DNA from: Candidatus Atribacteria bacterium
GTDB lineage: Bacteria > Atribacterota > Atribacteria > Atribacterales > Caldatribacteriaceae
NCBI GenBank assembly: GCA_029982105.1
Contig: JARRCQ010000091.1
Span: 1 to 6,706, forward strand
Direction of reading: 5' to 3'
Length of the DNA stretch: 6,706 bases
Made by a program: the position numbers and the translations under genes. Each line of letters opens with the position of its first letter. The first letter of the stretch is position 1. Positions 1-5,169 of this stretch are shown piece after piece. The notes under the pieces are model-generated. The model saw only the letters and a program-made list of their open reading frames with translations, searched no databases and had not been told where the DNA came from.

Positions 1-47
1 TAGCACTATCTAACTTGCCTTTTTAATTTTTAAGGCTTAATAAAAAA

Positions 48-88
48 GAGATCGCCACGGGAAGCGACAATACGACCCTCGCGATGAC
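48..88. repeat. Degenerate dispersed palindromic element
   Basis: The stretch starts with GAGATCGCCACGGG and ends with CCCTCGCGATGAC. Its two ends pair imperfectly: ATCGC (51-55) with GCGAT (81-85), and GGG (59-61) with CCC (76-78). Read on the minus strand it begins GTCATCGCGAGGG and ends in CGATCTC. That resembles the GTCATTGCGAGG...GCAATCTC class of intergenic palindromic repeats that recurs in many bacterial and environmental genomes. The assignment is from memory of that class, and only one copy is visible here. Confidence 0.5.
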
Positions 89-167
89 AAAATGGGAGAT
101 AACAATTATATTAGGGTTTGTGGTTAATCATAAATAATGTCCAGAAAGCAATTGTGGGACATGATGA

Positions 168-196
168 GGTTATAAGGGGTTTTACCCCCCTTATTG
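168..196 (-). repeat. Inverted copy (A) of the G/C hairpin repeat
   Basis: The reverse complement reads CAATAAGGGGG, then GTAAAA, then CCCCTTATAACC. It matches 2007-2035 downstream of flgG at 23 of 29 positions, and all six differences lie in the hairpin centre. The stem here is ATAAGGGG (172-179) with CCCCTTAT (187-194) and a 7-nt loop. The motif TTGTTCTATC follows at 194-203, and its complement GATAGAACAA also occurs near the end of copies B and C. A weak terminator role for an upstream gene is possible, but the downstream T-tract is interrupted. Confidence 0.6.
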
Positions 197-220
197 TTCT
201 ATCTATTTTGTCTTTAAGGT

Positions 221-309
221 TTACGCCGTAGGCACGCTGGAGTGTTGTTCTCCAGCGTGGTTGTCCGAATTCTTTTTAATCTAATTTGCTTTTTGCTTAC
301 GCCGCAGGC
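221..309 (+). repeat. Imperfect direct repeat TTACGCCG(T/C)AGGC
   Basis: TTACGCCGTAGGC at 221-233 and TTACGCCGCAGGC at 297-309 differ at one of 13 positions. They flank the 10-bp stem-loop at 233-259. The unit contains its own small GCC/GGC dyad. The function is unknown; it may be the remains of a dispersed repeat family. Confidence 0.5.
233..259. repeat. Perfect 10-bp stem-loop
   Basis: CACGCTGGAG (233-242) and CTCCAGCGTG (250-259) are perfect reverse complements around a 7-nt loop, TGTTGTT. A T-rich run (TTCTTTTTAAT, about 270-280) begins roughly 11 nt after the stem, which is too far for a classical intrinsic terminator. It could end a transcript entering from the left, or be part of an inserted palindromic element. 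Confidence 0.6.
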
Positions 310-340
310 TGTCTTTTGTGGTTAACTATAAAATGTTTTT

Positions 341-366
341 TAAAGAAAGGGATATTTGGCAGATAA
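341..366 (+). promoter_or_regulatory. Candidate sigma-28 (SigD/FliA) promoter for flgF
   Basis: TAAA (341-344), a 14-nt spacer, then GCAGATAA (359-366). This is close to the sigma-28 consensus TAAA-N14-16-GCCGATAT/A, with one mismatch in the core of the -10 element. Initiation would fall near 373, giving a leader of about 44 nt before the flgF start. Rod genes are early or middle genes in many bacteria, so a sigma-28 promoter here would be an extra input rather than the expected main one. A 14-nt palindrome (361-374) overlaps the -10 element. Confidence 0.5.
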
Positions 367-374
367 ATTTATCT
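361..374. promoter_or_regulatory. AT-rich palindrome over the flgF promoter -10 region
   Basis: AGATAAATTTATCT is a perfect 14-nt palindrome overlapping the candidate -10 element and the predicted start of transcription. The position is right for a repressor operator. A palindrome this AT-rich can also arise by chance, and no cognate regulator is visible in the window. Confidence 0.3.
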
Positions 375-416
375 CTAACGTGGTAGAGAGAAATAAGATT
401 AGGAGGTGATACTTGA

Positions 417-1166
417 TTGATTCGGGGAATTTATACTTCTACCTCAGCTCTTGATTTACAGGAAATTAAACAAGAAGTGTGGGCTAATAATATTGCTAAC
501 TTGGATACTCCTGGCTTTAAAAAGGAGCTGATTTGGGCTGAAGCAGCACAAGAGACTAATATATTTCGGTTTTTGGGCTCCCAAAGCCCTTATCCTTTAG
601 GAGAGATGACTGCAGGAGTGCAACCGGGTACAGAAAAAATTACTGACTTTTCTCCTGGAACATTAGAAGAAACCGGAAATTATTTAGATTTAGCCATTGA
701 GGGAAATGGTTTTTTTGTGGTTTCTACTCCTTCTGGTGAGGCTTATACTCGAGCAGGTAATTTTCAACTGGATGGAGAAGGCAGATTAATTACTGTGTCT
801 GGGTATCCGGTTTTGGGTGAAGGTGGAGAGATTGTTTTACCTGCCGGAGGAAAGGCATCCATTGACGAAGAGGGGAATATTTCAGTAGACGGGGAGGAAG
901 TAGACCGGCTTAGAATAGTAGATTTTGCCGATCGTTCAGTTATCCGAAAAAATGGTGAAAATTTGTTTGTTGCTGAAGGCGTGGCTCCTCAAGAAGCTAT
1001 TAATTTTAGAGTCAGGCAGGGATTTTTGGAAAAGTCTAATCTCGACCCGATAGAGGCGATGGTATCTATGATAGAAGCCTTACGGGAATACGAAATTGCT
1101 CAGCGTATGCTGATTAGCCAAGATGAAGCTTTGCAAAAAGCAGTTAATAATATTGCTCAAGCTTGA
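417..1166 (+). CDS. flgF: Flagellar proximal rod protein FlgF
   Basis: Structural protein of the flagellar rod, exported by the flagellar type III apparatus and assembled in the periplasm below FlgG. The 249-residue product has the rod/hook family layout. The N-terminal rod motif is at residues 1-36, including ANNIANLDTPGFKK at 23-36. The central AIEGNGFF block is at 93-100, followed by a YTRAGNFQLDGEGRL segment. The C-terminal helical domain (about 201-249) includes GFLEKSN and the MVSMIEALREYEIAQR helix. The start is TTG, 10 nt after a strong AGGAGG (401-406); an in-frame TGA sits immediately upstream, so no longer start is possible. No signal peptide is seen, as expected for type III export. 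FlgF and FlgG are close paralogues. This one is called FlgF because it comes first and is shorter and more divergent, while the next gene is a canonical FlgG. In some lineages this paralogue is annotated simply as a hook-basal body protein. Confidence 0.88.
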   Translation: MIRGIYTSTSALDLQEIKQEVWANNIANLDTPGFKKELIWAEAAQETNIFRFLGSQSPYPLGEMTAGVQPGTEKITDFSPGTLEETGNYLDLAIEGNGFFVVSTPSGEAYTRAGNFQLDGEGRLITVSGYPVLGEGGEIVLPAGGKASIDEEGNISVDGEEVDRLRIVDFADRSVIRKNGENLFVAEGVAPQEAINFRVRQGFLEKSNLDPIEAMVSMIEALREYEIAQRMLISQDEALQKAVNNIAQA

Positions 1167-1173
1167 AATTTTT

Positions 1174-1197
1174 AGGGCTGGTCCTGCGGGAAGCCCT
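1174..1197 (+). repeat. Hairpin in the flgF-flgG spacer
   Basis: AGGGCT (1174-1179) pairs with AGCCCT (1192-1197), and TCC (1182-1184) pairs with GGA (1189-1191) inside it around a TGCG loop. The structure fills most of the 48-nt spacer and ends 5 nt before the flgG Shine-Dalgarno GGGAGG (1203-1208). No T-tract follows, so termination is unlikely. It could affect mRNA processing or the ratio of FlgF to FlgG made. Confidence 0.5.
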
Positions 1198-1214
1198 GGA
1201 AAGGGAGGATTGTA

Positions 1215-2003
1215 ATGATTAGAGCGCTTTGGACAGCAGCAACAGGAATGCAAGCCAAACAAATGGATATGGACGTTATTGCTAATAATTTAGCTAATGT
1301 AAATACTACTGGCTTCAAAAAAAGCCGAGTTGATTTTCAAGATTTAATGTATCAAGTGGTGAGAGTGCAAGGGTCTCCTACTTCTCCCGATACCCAAGTT
1401 CCTTCCGGAATTGAAATAGGTTTGGGAGTGAGGCCCGGAGCGGTGCAAAAAATGTTTTCTCAAGGCAATATTTATGAGACCTCTAACCCCTTAGATGTGG
1501 TTATCGAAGGAGATGGTTTTTTTCAAATTTTGACGCCCGATGGGACGATAGCCTATACCCGAGATGGATCTTTCAAATTAGATGCCCAAGGAAGAATGGT
1601 AACCAGTGATGGTTTTCCTCTTGAGCCTCCTATCACCATTCCTGAAGGAGCAGAGTCGGTTACTATCGCTCAAGATGGAACAGTGACGGTCAAAATGCCG
1701 GGAGAGATGGAACCTCAAGAAGTGGGAGTGGTAGAGTTAGCTCGATTTATTAACCCTGCTGGTCTTTTAAGCATAGGGAGAAACTTGTACTTAGCTACTG
1801 CTTCTTCAGGAGAGCCTCAAGTTGGTACTCCAGGCTTAGATGGTTTTGGAACTTTAGCTCAAGGTTTTTTGGAGACTTCTAATGTTCAGATAGTTGAAGA
1901 AATGGTAAAGATGATTACCGCTCAGCGAGCTTATGAAATAAACTCTAAAGCTATAACCACTGCTGATGAGATGATGAGCATCGCTAATAATTTAAAACGG
2001 TAA
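1215..2003 (+). CDS. flgG: Flagellar distal rod protein FlgG
   Basis: Distal rod protein, which forms the long outer part of the rod that passes through the P and L rings. At 262 residues it matches the usual FlgG length of about 260. The canonical N-terminus MIRALWTAATGM and ANNLANVNTTGFKK lie within residues 1-36. A FlgG-type segment after the first helix (around residues 46-75) runs through YQVVRVQG to GIEIGLGVRP. The EGDGFFQI block is near residues 96-104 with YTRDGSFKLDAQGRMVTSDG after it. The C-terminus has LETSNV, MVKMITAQRAYEINSKAI and DEMMSIANNL. The ATG start follows GGGAGG (1203-1208) by 6 nt. It lies 48 nt after flgF and is probably co-transcribed with it. A long structured spacer follows, so it may be the last gene of a flgFG transcript. 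Confidence 0.95.
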   Translation: MIRALWTAATGMQAKQMDMDVIANNLANVNTTGFKKSRVDFQDLMYQVVRVQGSPTSPDTQVPSGIEIGLGVRPGAVQKMFSQGNIYETSNPLDVVIEGDGFFQILTPDGTIAYTRDGSFKLDAQGRMVTSDGFPLEPPITIPEGAESVTIAQDGTVTVKMPGEMEPQEVGVVELARFINPAGLLSIGRNLYLATASSGEPQVGTPGLDGFGTLAQGFLETSNVQIVEEMVKMITAQRAYEINSKAITTADEMMSIANNLKR

Positions 2004-2006
2004 AGG

Positions 2007-2057
2007 CAATAAGGGGGCGCTGCCCCCTTATAACCCCCAGAAAAAGGATAGAACAAA
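2007..2057 (+). repeat. G/C hairpin repeat copy B
   Basis: It begins 4 nt after the flgG stop. ATAAGGGGGC (2009-2018) and GCCCCCTTAT (2022-2031) form a perfect 10-bp stem with a 3-nt loop. A second C5 run (2034-2038) could compete for the same G5. Bases 2014-2057 recur exactly at 2113-2156, and 2007-2035 is matched in reverse orientation at 168-196. As there is no T-tract after the stem, it is not a classical terminator, though it could block or stabilise the 3' end of the flgFG mRNA. Confidence 0.75.
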
Positions 2058-2083
2058 GAATAAAGATATAAAAATAAAGAATA

Positions 2084-2112
2084 ACTGAGGAAGTAAAAGC
2101 ATCTTCCTCAGT
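2084..2112. repeat. 10-bp inverted repeat between hairpin copies B and C
   Basis: ACTGAGGAAG (2084-2093) and CTTCCTCAGT (2103-2112) are perfect reverse complements around a 9-nt loop. The right arm directly abuts repeat copy C at 2113. On the minus strand the hairpin is followed by a T-rich run (complement of about 2058-2083), so it resembles an intrinsic terminator for transcription coming from the right, although no minus-strand gene is present. Confidence 0.6.
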
Positions 2113-2156
2113 GGGGCGCTGCCCCCTTATAACCCCCAGAAAAAGGATAGAACAAA
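2113..2156 (+). repeat. G/C hairpin repeat copy C
   Basis: Identical over 44 nt to 2014-2057, offset by 99 nt. The core stem GGGGC (2113-2117) and GCCCC (2121-2125) is kept, but the left flank differs from copy B, so the stem is shorter here. Exact identity of two non-coding copies implies recent duplication or gene conversion. Confidence 0.8.
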
Positions 2157-2200
2157 AAGATAAAATTACTGGTGGGGAGTGCGCCACTAAAGAGGGAGGG

Positions 2201-2234
2201 TTACTTCTGGTAAGTACCTTGTTCCCAGAAGTGA
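2201..2234. repeat. Hairpin upstream of flgA
   Basis: ACTTCTGG (2203-2210) pairs perfectly with CCAGAAGT (2225-2232). The stem extends outward by a T-G wobble and a T-A pair to 2201 and 2234, around a 14-nt loop. No T-tract follows. It may be a leader structure if transcription runs through from flgG to flgA. Confidence 0.45.
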
Positions 2235-2363
2235 GAGGAAAGGAAAAGAGGGGAGTTTTTTGGAAGCGTCCTGAATGTTTGATGGTGGGTGTAGAAAGCC
2301 TAAAAGGTTAGAAATTAAAAATAATGTTGAGAAAGAACTCTCAGTGTTGAGGGATAAGGAGCA

Positions 2364-3347
2364 ATGAAGAGAAAGATTATTCCATATTGTTTTTTCTGGT
2401 TTTTGACTCTTATTTGTTTAATCAATGGGGGAGAAATAAAAGCTCTCACTCTGGAAGTAAATCTGAAAGGAAAAGTAGAGATTACGGCAGAAAATGTTGT
2501 TCTCGGAGATGTAGCAGACATTGCTTATCCGGAACCAGAGTGGCAGGAACGCTTAAAAAATTTGGATTTGGGGTATTTGCCTCCCCTGGGAGAGGAACGA
2601 GAGATAAGGCCAGAAGAAATATACCAGCGGGTAGTAGCTCAAAAGATACCTCAGCTGGATTATATCTATTTTTCTGGAGCTTCGACTTGTAAGATAATAA
2701 GCAAAGGAGAATTGATAGGAAAAAGAGAATTAGAAGAGAAAATTGAAGGGCAACTGGCAGAAATTTTCCCTTTTGCTCAGAAAATAGAGGTTAATCTTTC
2801 TTCTCCTAAGGAAGTAATAATTCCTCCTGATGGTGAGGTGAATATAACTCTTTCTTCTTCCTCTTCTTTAAAACCCTGGGGAACAGGTAATGGAACCCTA
2901 GAAATCTATCGAGAGGGGAGAATAGAAAAGACTCTTCCTCTTCGTTTTGATATACGAGTTTATCGGGAAGTGGTGAGAGCTAAGGGTAAACTTTCCCGGG
3001 GGGAAGTTATAAGCAAAGACCAAGTTAGCGTTACCCTTGAGCCTTTAGATTACCGCAATGAGAAGGCTTTTTCCAAAATAGAAGAAGTAGAAGGAAAGGA
3101 AGTTAAAAGAGAAATCCCCGCCGGAGCAGTTTTAACTTCTTCTTTCCTTCAGGAAGAAACGCTTATTAAGCGAGGAGATTTAGTTACTATGGTGGCAAAA
3201 TATGGGGGTATTGTGGTTACCGGTACGGGAAAAGCACGAGGAGATGGTAGTATGGGAGATATAATTGTGGTGGAGAATCCTGATTCTAAAAAGAGATTGG
3301 AAGCAGAAGTTGTAGGGGAAAGAATGGTAGAGGTGGTGGTGAAATGA
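2364..3347 (+). CDS. flgA: Flagellar basal body P-ring formation protein FlgA
   Basis: Periplasmic chaperone that binds FlgI and promotes P-ring assembly around the rod. The 327-residue product begins with basic MKRK and a hydrophobic stretch (about residues 5-22), a Sec-type signal peptide probably cut near IKA (residues 25-27). Residues about 203-265 carry the SAF domain: VVRAKGKLSRGEVISKDQV, then EVEGKEVKREIPAGAVLTSSFL. The C-terminal part (about 270-327) holds the typical KRGDLVTMVAKYGGIVVTGTGKA and GDIIVVENPDSKKRLEAEVV segments. It is about 100 residues longer than the roughly 220-residue enterobacterial FlgA, with the extra length in the N-terminal half; long forms are common outside Proteobacteria. 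The ATG start is preceded by GAGGG (2349-2353) and AAGGAG (2356-2361). Its stop overlaps the flgH start by 4 nt (ATGA), indicating translational coupling. Confidence 0.92.
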   Translation: MKRKIIPYCFFWFLTLICLINGGEIKALTLEVNLKGKVEITAENVVLGDVADIAYPEPEWQERLKNLDLGYLPPLGEEREIRPEEIYQRVVAQKIPQLDYIYFSGASTCKIISKGELIGKRELEEKIEGQLAEIFPFAQKIEVNLSSPKEVIIPPDGEVNITLSSSSSLKPWGTGNGTLEIYREGRIEKTLPLRFDIRVYREVVRAKGKLSRGEVISKDQVSVTLEPLDYRNEKAFSKIEEVEGKEVKREIPAGAVLTSSFLQEETLIKRGDLVTMVAKYGGIVVTGTGKARGDGSMGDIIVVENPDSKKRLEAEVVGERMVEVVVK

Positions 3348-3949
3348 AAAGACTGAGGTTTACTTTTTTTATAATAGTTTTTATTTCCCTCTTCCTTTTG
3401 TCTGAGGGGGCAAAAGGAGAATCTCTGTGGCAGGATGAGGGATGGTTTTCCGATCCTTATTCTGATTATCGAGCTTCTCAGGTGGGAGACATCCTGACAG
3501 TCATCATAAATGAAGATACAAGTGGTAAAAACAGTGCTTCCTCCACCAACAATAAACAGACTTCCATTGGTCTGCAAGCGGGACAAGGCATTTTTGATTT
3601 TATTCCTCCGGCGACATTAGAGAGCAGTAACTCCCGGGGAGGAAACAGAAATTATGGACGCGATATCAGCCTTTCCGGTACTATTACCTGTCAAGTTATA
3701 GAAGTGTTAGAGGGAGGAAATCTGCGAATCGCTGGGAGCAAAGATATTTATTTAAACAAAGAAAGGGAAACCTTGAGTATTGAGGGAGTAGTGAACCCTC
3801 GTTCTATAGGAGCAGATAACAGTGTTTATTCTACCCAGGTAGTGGATGCAGTGATAAAACTGGATGGAACTCTCAAGCCAGAAAAGAAAAGCGGCTTGCT
3901 TGGCCTCTTAGAAGGTATTTTTGGTTCGGTTATGGATATCATTTTTTGA
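3344..3949 (+). CDS. flgH: Flagellar L-ring protein FlgH, without a lipobox
   Basis: Forms the outer-membrane L ring around the distal rod. The 201-residue product has a signal peptide (basic MKRLR, hydrophobic residues 6-19) with a likely signal peptidase I site after AKG (23-25). The mature protein opens with the SLW motif at residues 27-29. The FlgH core follows: SDYRASQVGDILTVIINE, the GTITCQVIEVLEGGNLRIAGSKDIYLN segment, and GVVNPRSIGADNSVYSTQVVDAVI. Classical FlgH is a lipoprotein with an acylated cysteine at the mature N-terminus; here the first cysteine is at residue 116, so lipidation is not possible. The ATG overlaps the flgA stop (ATGA). Presence of FlgH argues for a diderm cell. 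The family call is secure; the anchoring mode is inference. Confidence 0.93.
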   Translation: MKRLRFTFFIIVFISLFLLSEGAKGESLWQDEGWFSDPYSDYRASQVGDILTVIINEDTSGKNSASSTNNKQTSIGLQAGQGIFDFIPPATLESSNSRGGNRNYGRDISLSGTITCQVIEVLEGGNLRIAGSKDIYLNKERETLSIEGVVNPRSIGADNSVYSTQVVDAVIKLDGTLKPEKKSGLLGLLEGIFGSVMDIIF

Positions 3950-3952
3950 TGG

Positions 3953-5080
3953 GTGGTAAGGGTGAGAATAAAAAGAAGCTTAATATTATTGGGTTTGATT
4001 CTAACAATTTTCTCAGTTGTTTCTCCGGTTAGAGGAGAAACAGTAAGAATAAAGGATATTACTCAGGTAGAAGGAGTAAGAGGTAATCAACTGGTGGGGT
4101 ATGGACTGGTAGTGGGTTTATCAGGAAGTGGAGATAGCAGGAACAGTCTCTTTACCAATCAGGCCTTGGCTAATATGCTAGAAAAAATGGGCATATCTGT
4201 AGATTCCCAGGCGGTACGCTCTAGAAATGTAGCTTCGGTAATAGTTACTGCTGAACTCCCTCCTTTTGTGCAGCAGGGAGAGGAAATAGATGTTACTGTT
4301 TCCTCCTTAGGAGATGCTAAAACTTTGCAAGGAGGAGTATTACTCCTCACTCCCCTAAAGGCAGTGGATGGAAAAGTTTATGCTGTAGCTCAAGGTCCTC
4401 TTTCTATTGGGGGATTCAACGTAGGGGGTGGAGGTAATGTGGTGCAGCAAAACCATCCCACTGTGGGTATGATTCCTGGAGGAGGCATAGTGGAAAGGAC
4501 GGTAGAGACTAATTTTGTTGATGAGGTAAGAGGAATTTTTACTCTCCTCTTGAGGGAACCAGATTTTGTGACTGCTTCCCGGATTGCCCAGGCTATTAAT
4601 GAGGAATTGGGGGGAGGAAAAGCTCAAGCATTGGATGCTAATCGAGTAGAAGTAACCATTCCTGAACATTATCAACACCAAGTTTCTCGATTGATAGCTT
4701 TGGTGGGAGAAATTCCGGTAGAACCTGATGTCCCTGCTCGGGTAGTGATAAACGAAAGGACGGGAACAGTAGTAATTGGAGGAAATGTGCGAATATTACC
4801 AGTAGGTATTTCTCATGGCAATCTTACTGTAACGGTGAGGACTGAATACCAGGTTTCTCAACCTCCTCCCCTATCTCCGGGGGAGACGGTAGTGGTTCCT
4901 CAGCAGGAAGTCAGGGTGGAGGAAGAGCCTGCTCGTCTTTTTAAGGTAGAATCGGGAAATACCATAGATGACCTGGTCAGAGCTCTCAACGCTTTGGGGG
5001 TTACCCCCCGGGATTTAGTTGCTATTTTGCAAGCCATCAAAAAAGCTGGGGCTTTACAGGGAGAATTAATTATAGAATAG
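3953..5080 (+). CDS. flgI: Flagellar P-ring protein FlgI
   Basis: Forms the periplasmic P ring, the bushing around the rod at the peptidoglycan. At up to 375 residues it is close to the usual FlgI length. A signal peptide covers about residues 1-28 (VRIKRSLILLGLILTIF, with VRGE near the cut). Diagnostic segments follow in order: VRIKDITQVEGVRGNQLVGYGLVVGLSGSGDS, FTNQALANMLEKMGI, RNVASVIVTAELPPFVQQGEEIDVTVSSLGDAKTLQGGVLLLTPL, YAVAQGPLSIGGF, INERTGTVVIGGNVRI and the C-terminal TIDDLVRALNALGVTPRDLVAILQAIKKAGALQGELII. The longest start is GTG, 3 nt after flgH. A second in-frame GTG at 3962 has the better ribosome site (GGTGG at 3952-3956) and may be the true start. No cysteine occurs, so the disulfide known in enteric FlgI is absent. 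Confidence 0.95.
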   Translation: MVRVRIKRSLILLGLILTIFSVVSPVRGETVRIKDITQVEGVRGNQLVGYGLVVGLSGSGDSRNSLFTNQALANMLEKMGISVDSQAVRSRNVASVIVTAELPPFVQQGEEIDVTVSSLGDAKTLQGGVLLLTPLKAVDGKVYAVAQGPLSIGGFNVGGGGNVVQQNHPTVGMIPGGGIVERTVETNFVDEVRGIFTLLLREPDFVTASRIAQAINEELGGGKAQALDANRVEVTIPEHYQHQVSRLIALVGEIPVEPDVPARVVINERTGTVVIGGNVRILPVGISHGNLTVTVRTEYQVSQPPPLSPGETVVVPQQEVRVEEEPARLFKVESGNTIDDLVRALNALGVTPRDLVAILQAIKKAGALQGELIIE

Positions 5081-5110
5081 TTTAAGAGGTGATTGGTCAA
5101 TTTTTAGTTT

Positions 5111-5140
5111 TTGGTGTTTGCATCATAAATTAACTATGAT
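5111..5140 (+). promoter_or_regulatory. Possible sigma-70-type promoter before flgJ
   Basis: TTGGTG (5111-5116) and TATGAT (5135-5140) are separated by 18 nt in the 89-bp flgI-flgJ gap. The -10 matches five of six TATAAT positions and the -35 three of six TTGACA positions. It would start transcription near 5147, a short leader before flgJ. Read-through from flgI is equally possible, since no terminator is seen in the gap. Confidence 0.35.
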
Positions 5141-5169
5141 ATAGTAGAGAAAATAGAGGGGGCAGCAAT

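Larger units (their letters stand above)
1..416. other. Non-coding, repeat-rich region upstream of flgF
   Basis: No convincing gene is seen in these 416 bases. From left to right they hold a degenerate palindromic element (48-88), a G/C hairpin related to repeats downstream of flgG (168-196), a perfect 10-bp hairpin (233-259), two copies of a TTACGCCG-AGGC motif (221-233 and 297-309), an 11-nt direct repeat TTTGTGGTTAA (117-127 and 315-325), and a candidate sigma-28 promoter (341-366) followed by a small leader hairpin (372-389). The gene to the left lies outside the window, so it is unknown whether some of these hairpins terminate its transcript. The amount of short repeated and palindromic sequence suggests several small insertions have accumulated here. 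Confidence 0.7.
2004..2363. other. Non-coding, hairpin-rich spacer between flgG and flgA
   Basis: The 360-nt spacer breaks an otherwise compact cluster. It holds a 44-nt exact direct repeat (2014-2057 and 2113-2156), a 10-bp hairpin between the copies (2084-2112), a small AGTG/CACT dyad (2178-2188), a hairpin with 14-nt loop (2201-2234), and, before flgA, a TGAGA/TCTCA dyad (2328-2343) with two TGTTGAG copies (2325-2331 and 2345-2351). A weak sigma-70-like pair, TTGATG (2279-2284) and TAAAAG (2301-2306) with a 16-nt spacer, could start flgA transcription but is poor evidence. The short open frames here overlap the repeats and look non-coding. Confidence 0.65.

Noticed and set aside
168..210. 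Intrinsic terminator of an upstream + strand gene
   Set aside because: The stem is good, but the following sequence TGTTCTATC is not a proper T-tract and the upstream gene is not visible, so it is reported as a repeat rather than a terminator.
48..309. CRISPR-like array in the upstream repeats
   Set aside because: The repeats are of different families, imperfect and irregularly spaced; no regular repeat-spacer unit exists.
922..935. GCCGATC motif inside flgF as an internal sigma-28 -10 box
   Set aside because: No TAAA at the correct distance and it lies within well-conserved coding sequence.
1984..2187. 67-codon minus-strand frame containing a repeated CSILFLGVIRGQRP peptide
   Set aside because: The peptide repeat is only the translation of the 44-nt DNA repeat, and the frame spans non-coding hairpins. 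Such repeat-derived frames are common false genes.
2111..2311. 66-codon open frame on the + strand in the flgG-flgA spacer
   Set aside because: It starts inside the hairpin and repeat copy C, has no ribosome site or recognisable domain, and overlaps the 2201-2234 hairpin. It is probably a chance frame.
2250..2312. Possible c-di-GMP-I (GEMM) riboswitch before flgA, from the stretch GTGTAGAAAGCC followed by a short loop and GGTTAG
   Set aside because: It faintly resembles the 3' half of the motif, but the essential 5' half (CACGCACAGGGCAAACC-like) is absent and the ACGCAAAGCC core is not matched.
5081..5110. Tiny frame TTG GTC AAT TTT TAG after AGAGGTGA, a possible leader peptide before flgJ
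   Set aside because: It has only four codons, the ribosome site is almost touching the start, and no attenuator hairpin follows. It is more likely chance.
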